Source of the DNA: Datnioides undecimradiatus
Taxonomy: Eukaryota > Chordata > Actinopteri > Lobotiformes > Datnioididae
DNA length: 64,000 nt
Assembly: GCA_008933995.1 (NCBI GenBank)
Contig: WARS01000013.1
Location: forward strand, 15,999,806 to 16,063,805
Direction of reading: 5' to 3'
Shown here piece by piece: positions 10,740-22,700 of this stretch. The notes beneath the pieces are model-generated. The model was not told the DNA's origin. It made no database searches and saw only the letters and a program-made list of their open reading frames with translations. The stretch's first letter is position 1. Each line of letters opens with the position of its first letter. The position numbers and the translations under genes are program-made.

Positions 10740-13700
10740 GTTAGTTATTCACGTTTTTCCTGTTCATATCAACCAAACTTAAAATGTTTTGCACCAAACA
10801 AAGTGGCGCACGGAGGTGCTGAGCGTGTGTTCCTATGTGTGTCTTTGTGACCAGGGGGTGGTGTTAATTGACTGGTTAATTCAGACTGAAAAATGTCACC
10901 TGTTTATTTTCCACATATTTCACAACAAAACTGACCTGATAACCTAATGTAGCTTACCTTATCGTGTAATAAATTGTTAAAAGTAGATATTAACGTAGCT
11001 GTATAATGATTATACAACTACTGGAAATCTTCTCAAAAAACAATGCAAACGGGATAACTTTACTAGCAGAAATTTTGAGTGAATTTGAATCCAAATAGCC
11101 ACGGATAAAGTTGCTTTCAGTGGAAGTCCCGACTGGGGAAAATTCAGTTCTAGGATTAGTGATAGATTTAGATTATAGGATTATAATCCATGATTGTGAA
11201 AGTAGACAGAGCCATAGAAATGGTCACCTGTCTCACAAGTGCATCTCCCTGCAAATTTATTTAGTGAAAAAATGAAAACATAGGATTACTGTACAAATGT
11301 ACAAAGGACATATTGAAAAATGTCCTATTTTGTTTAGTGGTCTTGTCACTTTGGAGTTAAGACAGGTTGATAAGAGGTGGTGGGTGACATTTCATGATGA
11401 GGACACAGTCTGAAATCATATCCTGTAAGTTTGGTGCAGCCAAGGTCCCAGTGTCTATCTCTTCCTTTGTTTCTCAAACATTTGTTGTAATTGAATTCTT
11501 GTTGCATAATTCATATCCTGTTGTTTGCAGTTAGGTGCTTTGTCAGACTGGGACCCGTGTTTTCTCTCCCAGTTTTATTGTTCTTTGACGCACTCAAAGG
11601 ACCTTTTCTGCACAAAAAAAAGTGTGTGTGCTTATATGTGTGTGGTTGTGTGTGCGTGTTTCTGTGTGAGGCAGTATGAGTAACATTCATGAGAATCTGG
11701 GAAGAATGACAAGAAGGAAGTCAGTTTCTGTTGTGAAAATCTGTGCTCCTAGAGAGGTGCATGAGAAGGGATGGGGGACCAAGCTGTTAATGTCCTTTCC
11801 CCGATCCTGAGACATCCTGAGTGGGGTCCTTCAAGGAGGCTCTGCTGTAGTTGCAGAGAACAAACCTGAAATTCTTAGAAGACAAAGTGTCGTGACATTT
11901 AGAAAACAAAGTATATATTAGTGGTGGTAGAAAACGATATGGCAGGGATTGGCAGTTACTTAAAAAATCATATTAGACTGATGTCTTTAGAGGAGAGAGA
12001 GACTGACAGACAGAGTGAGAGAGAGAAAACACTCAGAGATAAAAGTGCAAGCAGGGTTTAATAGGATGTGCGTCAGGGCAGGTACTAAATAACAGGAAGA
12101 GACAAGGGGTGTACACACTTTGTTAAATACGGGCGTGTTTCATGACAATCCCGAATTTTATTAGCACTGCTCTTTAATGACTTGATCATTTTTAACACTT
12201 AACCAAACATAAAGTCTTTATTGGAACTAAAAATCTAAATTTGCTGTGATTTACAAATGTGTCTAATTGTCCTTCCTGTTGCCATTTAAGTACAGAACTG
12301 GATATAATATATAATTTTTGAGTCAGTAATAAAATCGGCTTTATTTTAGTTTTTGTTTAAAATTAGACAAACGCTAGTTAAATTTGACTCTGCTATGAGT
12401 GTCCAACCTGCATGTGTCATTTCCCAGACGTGGAGATGTTATTGTTCCTTCTCTAAGTACCCTGTGGCTCTGTTGTTTTTCCTGCTGATAATGTCCCCTG
12501 CAGTATTCTGCATGTCACTGACTATTGTACAGGACTTGACTTCCTCTTAGCATTCAAAACTGAAACAAGACCCACATATTTATGCTTATGCAGGCTTAGA
12601 TACTTGGTAAAGCATTAAAATAAAGCCAAAAATTGAAAAATATATGATGTATATAATGATGATAAGAGTGGCTTTTATTTTCTTTCATTAACTTTTACTC
12701 TTTTTGCACAGATTTTCAAAATCCACTTCAAGTTCCTCAACCGAAGGTCCGCAGTCATCTGACCATCAAAGTGCAGTCCAAACTGATGTCCAGGCCGTGT
12801 CCTCCTGTCCATGGTCCAAAACCTCCTGTTGCCCCTAAGCCCAGACCCCTGTTTGTGAATCAGACACACAAGGAACCCTGCCCCCCACAGAATCTGTGTA
12901 ACGGAGACCTGGCTCACGCCGATGGAGAAACAGAAGATCTCTGTGAAATGGCTGAGGAGAATCTGGACAAAGAGGAGAAAAGTGAGGCAGAGCATGGCAG
13001 CAATGACAATGGCATAATGCATGATGACAAAGAGGATATAGTACAAGAAGAAACAGAGAAAGAAGTATTAGATAATGATGGTGACAGCATTGGCTCTGAA
13101 GACACAGTCAGAGCAGATGATGGTTCGACTGCTGACACTACTGAGGATGAAAACACTGACAATGACTTGAAACAGCCTGAAGGTGGCAATCACACTGATG
13201 ATGAGAATACAACAGCACTCTCATTGGAGGATGAAACAGGGGAGGATGCAGAAGAGGAGAAACAGAGTTGTAGTGAAAAGACTGAAATAGTTTGTGCCTC
13301 TACAGGACACTCAAATGCACATGCAGATGAGGAAAACCTTGACCAAAAGCAATCACTCAGTCAAGGTGATGAGGACACTGATACTGGACTTTATGAAGTG
13401 GACAGTGGACAAAGTGAGGACTGTGTGCACTGTCCAGAAGAGGTGGAAGCTGGGGGATTTGCTTTTGGATTCAGCGTGCTTCCCACTGTTACTGAGGAGT
13501 ATCCCTATGATGTGATTGGCCCCACAGATGATGCCAGTGATACTTGTGAGTCATGCGACCCAGCTGAAACAGGGGATGCAGAGGTATGGCAACCAGAACG
13601 GGCCACCAAAGACCTCTCTGGCTGTTTTCGATTCACATCCAGCACTGAGGATGTGTTTGGGCCTTACTCAGTTATTGAAGCTGTTCCAGCAGATGTGACT

Positions 13701-16700
13701 GACACTGCTGACCCAGAGTGGGGTCAGGATGACACTGATGACAAACCTTCAAATGAAATGCAAACAGCAGGTGCCTCTAACCGGGAACCTTACTATGTGT
13801 CATCAGATGATGTCGACAAGCTAGAGGATAAGCAAGACCTCTCAGAACAGGTCGAGACACAGGAGGACATTGAGCAGTCTAATCAGCACAAAGACAAAGC
13901 AAAGGACTGTGATTCAGCAGATGAGTACGCAGACATTGACGATTCATTATGCACTAAAGCAGACGACTTGGAGCAGTGTGTTTCATCGGAGGATTACGTT
14001 GAGATAGGCGATGAGGACGAAGAGGAGGAAACAGAAAAGAAACATATCAAAGGAAAAAGTGCAAAAGAGAGAACTGCCAAACGAGAGCAGGCTTTCCGCA
14101 GCCAGCGAGCGAGCTGCCAGCCTCGCCTACGGTTGTGCAATATCACAGTGCCAGCAGACCTAGATCTGGGCCGCACCCCAGAGCTCACCAACAGGGTGGT
14201 GTTTGCCCACACCACTGAGGCATTTGAAGAAGACATTGAGGAACTGGACTGCCATATTGTGCCTTACTATGAAGACACAGACTCGGACAGTGAAGAGCAT
14301 ATATACGAAGAGGCGGGGTTTGACTCAGAGGGGGAGAACTTTGTCACACTTGATCGGAAGACTATTGTCACACGATCTCGCTCTTACTCTGGGAAAGTTC
14401 CAGGTTATGTCCCAGAAACTGTGCCTGAGGAGACAGGGACAGAGTACCAGACACATGACTACTGTACAGTTGCCTTGGATAAAACCAATGAACCACCTAG
14501 TCCTTCACAGCAACAGGGGGTAAATTGTTTAATCCCGTCTACAAAGTCTCGCCGCTTCTTGCTATATTCCCGGTCTGCAGAGGGTCCAGATTTGTCCCTG
14601 ACTACCCCCACAGAGATTGGCCAATCTCTGAAGGATGATATCAGGATGAAGAGGAAAGACGATACTCTTTCACTCCCATGTGTCATAACCTCTTCTGGAA
14701 GCTTCTCCCAGCGGAGCCATCAATCATCTAGTGGTGTTTCCACTCCAACCTCTCTTGTGGACATCCCACCACCCTTTGACCTGGCATACATTACTAAAAG
14801 GCCAGTCACAAAGAGTTCCCCATCCCTTCTGATCCACCATGAATCCAGTGACATGCCTAAGAAAAAGAAATCTTCTTTCAAACGCTTTCTGGCACTTAAG
14901 TTCAAGAGGAAGACAGATTCAAAGGGTTTCAGTGATGGAAGTGTCCGCTCTTCACGGTCTTCCTCTGAGTCCAGCCACCATGGCCCAGTAAGAGTGATAG
15001 AGCTTGATCGCAGAAGCACGAGCAGCTCTCCTCAGCTTCAGTCTCGCATTGTGAACCTCCAGCAGCATTCTTTAGACCTGCCATCCTCCTTTGTCCACCA
15101 CCAGAGGAGGAAATCTTATGGCAGGGGCGTCTCCAGAGTGGAGTCCTTTGAGGAGCGTTCTCGACGTTCCGTCATGCCACTGCCTTTGACCAAACCTCGC
15201 TCCATCTCCTTCCCAAGTGCAGACACGTCAGACTATGAAAACATTCCAGCAATGAGCTCAGACTATGAGAACATCCAAATCCCAGGCAGACCCACCAGAT
15301 CCCACACTGTGACTGAGTTTTTTGAGGACCCAAACCGCTCTTCTGTTCCCTGCAATGAGAACGATGGCTATGTGGATATGAACAGTTTTCCTGGGATTGA
15401 CAGCAAACCCCAAACATCAAAAGCAGACACTGAAAGGTAAAACAAAAGCTTATTTATATTGAAATGGTTTTGCATCACCTCAAGCAAACCTGAAAAGGTC
15501 AATTCCACATTACCCAGCATGGCAATTTTTCCACTGAATTGTCCCAACAGAAGCTGTTACCTGTATTGCTGCTAATTTTTTTTCCTATGACCATCTCAGA
15601 TGAAATTCCCCTCATCTCATTTGAGTTCAAGCAGAAATTTGAAAGGCTGATATATCTCAAAATCTGGGTAAATTAAACCATGTGTTTTTTTTATTTTTAA
15701 TCACATTTCCTATGTATTTTTTGCATGTCAGTATGAAAGTGTAAAAACTAAACACATCACTTTGTTTTGAACATTTGAGAGGTGAGAGCGTTTATGTCTG
15801 GGCTCTTAAAATAATCAGCTGAGTTGGTAGGCCTGGACCTATCTGCACAGGGGGGCAATCTTGACCCCAGAACAGCTGACAGATATTCTTATACTGTAGC
15901 TCAGATGAGCAGAGGGCACCTGGCTGAGTAGAGTCATATCTCCCTCTTGTAGGAAAGTGTTCAGTGAGAGATGAGCAGGCTGCTGTGTCAGGCATCGCTG
16001 GCTTTGGGAAGATGGACAATGCTTGAGGGAGAGCTTAGTCCTGTTTTTCATTTGGTGGATTTAGAGGTCACATCTGGTGCCGCTGCCTCCTCTGCAAGTC
16101 TGAGGTGATAGAACAGGTAATGGCAATTGGGTAGCTCACCAAGCGCAGGTTATTCACATTAGAGAAAGTCATTATGGGCTGCAATTAAAAGTGGAAAAAG
16201 TGGGAGGGCGTTCCTTTCACACAGAGAAGTTGAGAAGGATGAGGAAGGAGGTGAGAGAACAAGGTGTTAATAGAAGGTGCAGAAGAATAAGAAAACAAAG
16301 AGTATAGAGATAAAGTGATACAAAGGAGGGGGAGGGGCAGCTGAGAACTGGAGAAGGGGAGCGAAAGCAGTTCTGGTGTAATTGCTCTCCTGTACCTGAC
16401 ACTTATGGTTAAGTTTAGGATGGCTTTTATTAAAGTGGCTCTCTCTCGAGTGCTCCTCTGTCATTGGACCCTTGAGGGGCCACAGGATTTACTGCAGTGT
16501 GTGATAGAGTGAGGAATCACTGTGGTCAGACTGCACCAAATTACCCCGACCTGTGCCACAGCTTTATCCACTGCGGGCCACAGTCTTTCCCCAGTCTTAA
16601 TAAAATAGTTGTGTTTGATGACCTGTGCATAGTCAAAGAGACAGGCCATTGCCAAGAACTTCTTACAAAGATTAAGGCAATCGTAGGGTGAAATACTCCT

Positions 16701-19700
16701 TCTTTTTGGTTCTTGTGGTGGCTCTTGTTTTATAATTCATGTTTATTATTTTGTCTATGTAGAAAAAGACTGCAGTTCCTATCATTTATACGTTTCACAT
16801 GCACAAAGCTCATAGTTTGCTCTCGTCTCAACACTGTGCAGCAGTGGACATTACAACATTTCCCTTATGTTTATTTGCAGTGTACCTTAAACTCTATACA
16901 CATCTCAACATTTTAAACTCGTCCGTTTTCCAGACAATGGTCCCTCAGTGAGGGCTCTTTTTCTTCTAGCGATGTTATCGATGTAGCTCATTGTGTGGTG
17001 GAGGTCTCACACTGCTCACAATGATGCAAATAACCTATCTGTCCTGTCACCTCGCCTTCGTCGCATTCCCCCTGGAGATGCCTCTGTTGCCAGGGCCACT
17101 CTTTGGTGTGTCTATACAGGGCTGGTTTATGTTTATTTGAGTGTGGGTGTATATGTGTGTATGTACCACAAAACAAAACATGTCATGTGCAGTCAGTTTA
17201 GGTGTTTGTCTCCGCCCTTGTGTGTATATCTTACACTAAACTCTGTTCAAAGCCTGTCATTGCTGCCATCCCAGGCTGCCTAGCTGATGATGGCAGTGAT
17301 TTATTGAGAACACATTCAGCAGTCAATGTGGTTTTAGACCCACAGAGAAAAAGTGGATTTTTGTGGTGAGGGAAATGACCAAATGGCCCAGGAGCACTGC
17401 ACACAGAAGAACCGTGCCTACAGTAGCAGACATGCATTTTAAGGAGAATCCACAAAGCTGCTGTGCAATGGGCTTGGCTTGTTTCCACTTGTGTGATTAA
17501 TGTTTAGCACATTCTCACACTACTTCAGTTCAAGCTTTTAGGCTAAGCAAAGAGACATGTTCATTAGCGAGCTACTGCGGTGTACAATACAGAAAGAAAA
17601 GGCTAACTAATGATTCATTGCACACCCTAAGTAAGGTATTTGTAAATAGGAATATATGTGTGTTTATATACTGTATGTGCATGCACACTAAGTAACAACT
17701 CAGTGCTGCTTTATCAAAGATGAGGCTCGTGCTGAGGATGCAGTCTCAGCAGAATTGTCTTTGCCAAGTAGCCATGTTGCAACAAATGAGCAATGAAAAA
17801 CTCATTTTAGCCAAAAATGCAGGATTTGTGATGGTGCTCAGCTTGGAGCCCATTAAGTGTTCTGTACGTCAACTTTAAGCAGTTCCAGGTAGACTTACAA
17901 TACAGATGTCTCGTTGTCCCTATGCACACAGTAAGCTACAGTCATGTGTTTAGTAAGATACTGCTAATCTATGCACAACTGAAAATCTCTTGGTCCTTCT
18001 CTAACACCCCTTGGCATCATTTTCACTTCAAACTGCTCAACACGAACCACTGCAGAATGATGACAAAGCCCTGCCATGCCCTCTAAAACAGCTCCTCCAC
18101 CCACTGTTATGTTACTGTTAGTAGTGATGAGGGAGAAATCTTAAGTACATTGTTGTACTGGGTGGTGGCTCTGTGCTGTGTGGCGAGGTGGTGGACAGGG
18201 TGTGTCGTTGGCTCACCAGGTCTGGTGCCAGGCGTTCTGAGGTCATTGCCAGGTCATCCCCGGGGAGGAAGTGTCCAGCTTAGGAGCTTCCCACCAGTCT
18301 GTTTACAGGAAATGCAGGACAAGGGCGGGGCTCTAGCGGGAGGCAGGGAGTTGGAAGCAGGAGAGGACAGATAGGATGACTGGGGGGAGGGGACAGGGGT
18401 CACCGTGGTGAGGTGGAGGTTCCCAGACTCTCCCTTGAACAACAAGATGAGGTGTGGTCCCATCAGGAATGCCAGGTCTGCTGTTATTGTTGCTCCAGTT
18501 TGTCAGGAATGCCTCCATCCTCCCTCTTCAAACACCCATAAAGCACTCATGTGGCACAGAAGCCAAATCAGCTGAAAACAAATGAGCAGAGGTTACAGCA
18601 CTGTTGCACATATGACACTGAATCACAGCCTGTTGCATGACGTAGAGTTGATTTTACCCAAAGCTTTATCCCATCACATCGCAGGTGAGGCAAAAGCAGA
18701 GCGTGAGCGTCTTCACAAATCACTGTCACCACATCAGCAACACAACAGCCACAAGCAACACGTAATCATCATTACTAAACGCAGTAAACAATCTAAAACT
18801 GCTCCGACTCTCTTAATCCCCACATCAGTACCCAATCTTCTGTAGTTAGCAGGCTAATGAACCTATTCAGCTGCTCCTATTTCCTATAATAGTGCCATTA
18901 CAAATGGGGAAAAAGTCTGTTGGATTGCACCTAATGTATATTTTAATACTCAATATTTAGCTCAATTGAATTACATATTACAAGCATCATCGAATTCACA
19001 GTAGCGTGGTGGAATACGGGTCTTTTCCCAGAGAGTCATTGTGTCCTCCCCTAAATTTGACACAGTAGATTTAACTTTGCCATGTTATAAAATACATTGC
19101 ATTTGGCTGGCATAATAGTGTCGCCTTAATGATCCTCTTAAAGGGCTGTGCATATTACCATAGTGAAATACTGCATATTCACAGGTTTAAATATAGAGGG
19201 ATTGTAGGAAGTAGGGAGCCAAAAAATCCTATACTGGGGTTTTTATGGTGAGAAAATGGGCAATGGTTGTAGAGAAGAGCAATTTCAAATGTAAATGTTT
19301 TCTGTCCAAATAATGTGAGATGCAATTAAAAAGGTCTTTAGGTCTCTGTTTAATAGGATCAGTTTTTTAGTTTCCTGTTGGACTTTTCTGGGAGACATGA
19401 TAATAATTTGGACACAATATTCTATTACAGCAGGGATGGCATGTTTTCAGAGATTGTGCTGTTGATGGTGGAAGGTGAAAAGGTGAAGGTGTGAATGTTT
19501 CTCTCGGGCATATGAAGGAATTCCCCTCACTCACAGAATAAATCATAGCTCAAGATTTAAGTTCAAAGAAGACCCATCCCTCCTATTCTCTTTCCTTCCC
19601 AAGCATCACCCAGGAGCCCACATCAGGCTGACCTGTCTACTCCGAGGTCAACCATGAGTAATGGCCTGTAGGTGCTTTCTTCAGCCCACCCAATAGGGCT

Positions 19701-22700
19701 GGCGGGTGTGTGTGTGTGTGTGGTTTAGTGTAAACTGTGTGAAGTATGAGTGTGTCTGAATGGAGATGAAGTTCAGCGGGTAACTCTGTTAACCTTTGGT
19801 CCCCTAATAGCTGTCTTCTCCCTGCACGCACAGGGGGCTGTTTAAGACAAGACCAACATTCATTATTATCTGTAAAATGCCAGAAAAAAAACACTTTATC
19901 TCATAATTTCATGAAGCCACACGTAATGCCTTCAAAATACTTTTTTGTAGCTCAACAGACCAAAACCTAAAGATATTCTGTTTGGTATCACATGAAATAA
20001 ATAAACACAAAGCTGGTTGTGAACTTGGTAAACACAAGCTGTCCCGGTGCCGTCATATAGCTGCTTTGAGAATACTTGTTATCCAGTTATCACCCTAACC
20101 TAAAGTGAATTTGGTCAAACATATTACAGGGGTCTTAATGGGCCAGAGGACATTAATAATTACCACAGGTAGCATTTAAAAGGATTACATGTGAAATGAC
20201 CTAAAGCGTGCCCCCTCAGGCACAGCGGCACACAAAAGGATTACCGGTATACGGACACAACTGTGCCATCTGCGAGAGGAACAAATCATGAAAGGGATTA
20301 CAGTGTGCCACTGGAGGACTCTATATGAGGAGTGGAAATGCTCAGAGACACACACAGGAAAAGGAAAAGCATATATTTACAGGGGGCTTGGGGTATTGCT
20401 CTGTGTTTTGAGAGCATGCTGCTGCAAAGATAGTATACTGCAGCTTTTTACTGTAAATGTGCAATCTGGAATGTGTGTCCTCGATGCCTCCTTGCATTCC
20501 TTGTTCAAAATGTTGTTGTTGATGGTTAAAGCAATGCTACTGAACTCATGCTATGGTGGAGATACCATTTTTGTATTAAATATTAATATTTCAGTAGCAG
20601 TACAGTTTTCTGCTCCATTCATTCTGTATTTTGTTACCCTGGACAGTGCCTACACAGAGCCCTTCCCAATGAACCCAGTCTCTGCGGGGCAGTCAGCAGA
20701 CGAGGACCACGGGCGTACCTCGGAGGAGGAAGACGGAGCGGCAGAGCAAAGTTATGACCGACAGGTGAGACATGGGATACAGAGACAAATGGAAGCGGTG
20801 TATAAGGTGATTAATTTAATCCTCTGAGCGACCGACTACTCCAGCAAATCAACACGATGAGCAAAAAGGGCTGCAAGGGTCCTACTGAATGCTTTATTGT
20901 TTTAATAGGCATTTTTGGAGATGCATCTAAATCACATCATACCATCAGCGTTACCCATTTGATACATGGGACTTAATATATACATATTACAGAAATAAAA
21001 ATAAACTCCCCAGACTTCTGTACAGTAAAAGGCAGCCATTTTACAGTAGCTCAGAGATGGATCCCACCCTTCCTGCTGCTACCACAATAATATGTGCATA
21101 AATAGAGGCCACTGCTCTCATCATGTGGCACACATTTCCTTGTTTTCTTCTTCAAAGCCAAAAAAATACAATAAATTGAAGGAAAAACAGAAGAGGAAGA
21201 GCACCAGAGAGACTTGAATCGGCCCCAGGAACAGTTTCATCTAATGGAAGTGTGTTATGGTTTGATTTCGAGGAAACAAGGATCTGAGTGCCTTTAATGC
21301 AGTATTTGTGAAATGCCCCACATCGGAAAAAACAACACTGATAAAGCACAGGAGCTTTGGCGGTAAATCCCTAAATGGTTTCAATGTTATGTTTTGGCTT
21401 GGATGTTTTGAGACCCTGTGATTAGCCTCTAAATCAATGGGCAGCATTGTTGTCACCACACACACACACTCAGCCGCTCATACATAATGCATCCAAATTT
21501 AAAAGTCCCGTATTTGAGAAAGCCTTCGTGTCTGTGCTGCACTGTAATGAAATAATCAGTCTTATTTTGACAGCAGAAATCTAACCAAAAAAAAAAAAAA
21601 TAACGAATTTGCTTTTTCACCACTCTCCTGGCCACTGTGTAGCTGTTCCTATTAATGTTTGAGAGCAATAAGTGCCCACAGAGAGCCTTTCAACATTAGC
21701 TGTGTTCATTCATCTCCCACTGTTCTCCCTCCCTGTCAACCAGATTGATGGCCGGTCCCGAGCCTTCTACGTTGCCAAAGAGCTTGTCGACTCAGAGAGA
21801 CTGTGAGCATCTGCACTTGCGGATTCCCTTATCTGCACACACCTCATGCATGTCACCACACACAAACACACCACATCCAAATTGTTTTACTTTCTGTGGC
21901 CTTTTGTATCTCCTCTGTAATTCCTTCCAACCGTACCTCTACTGCTCCTACGCTCCTAAATCATCGAGCTGCTTGCAGAAAGACAGACAGCCAATTGCAT
22001 GAGTGTCTTGCATGGCTTATTAAATACACTAGCTTTGCCCTTACTACACCTAACTATTCTTCTGAGGAACTTGTGTCATTGTGCATGAATTAAGCAATTT
22101 AACAAGCCTTGTAGAAAGATTAACACAGTTGTGTGGAAGGTTGTAAAATCTACAGTTTAATTAAATCTTGTGTTTCTTTCTTCGTTTCTCAGACATATCA
22201 ACGCCCTCAAGCACCTTCAGGAGGTAAGAAAACCTTTGCTGCCAAGTGATACATGTGTAATATTAGTTTTGAATGTCTTCGTCACGCTATTAAACTTTTT
22301 TTGCAAACCCCACTGATAGCATCATATCTTGTGTGTCTGCTCCCCAGTCTCTGCTTCCCTCTTCTCCTCCTCCACCCCCTGTTGCAAGGCTCTGCTCATG
22401 TTTATCAATGTTGTTGCAGCACGGTCTACTTCATCCTCTTGACAGAGTTGACATGTTGTCCTCTGGTGTGGTCAGTTGTAAGATGACGCAGCATGCGTCC
22501 ACCAGGCGCTTTTGCTGATGCTGTCCTTGTATTCTTACTCAACTGATATGCGCACTCTGATACTACAGCAACTCTACTGGCAATCTGCCACCTAAAGGTC
22601 ACCATAAGGCAGAGGGAAGCACGGTATGAGCTCCAGGTTCAAATGGAGAATTTTCCTCTCGGTAGAGTAACGGGTGTTGGGTGCATGGAGGAGGGTTTAA

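Larger units (their letters stand above)
10688..12838 (+). other. Upstream open reading frames in the fgd5 leader
   Basis: Two possible uORFs are visible. The first runs from ATG at 10688 to TGA at 10715-10717 (9 codons plus stop). The second starts at three consecutive ATGs (10714, 10717, 10720), crosses the exon 1/exon 2 junction (10739 to 12712) and ends at TAA 12836-12838, giving about 50 codons out of frame with and overlapping the FGD5 start. The stop of the first overlaps the starts of the second. If transcribed they should lower FGD5 translation; no evidence of use is available here. Confidence 0.4.

Noticed and set aside
10840..10866. CTCF-like site (GACCAGGGGGTGGTG) after fgd5 exon 1
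   Set aside because: Only the core partly fits the CTCF consensus; too many mismatches to call.
12771..12773. GTG as the fgd5 start codon
   Set aside because: The open frame continues upstream to the acceptor at 12711; nuclear genes use ATG, and in-frame ATGs exist at 10730 and 12786.
12675..13046. 123-codon minus-strand open frame opposite fgd5 exon 2
   Set aside because: It is a shadow of the strongly conserved + strand FGD5 frame and the upstream acceptor; it has no recognisable domain.
20288..20827. 179-codon open frame running into fgd5 exon 3
   Set aside because: Only the part from 20647 to 20764 is real coding sequence; the upstream part is intron read through by chance, and the exon 3 acceptor is clear.
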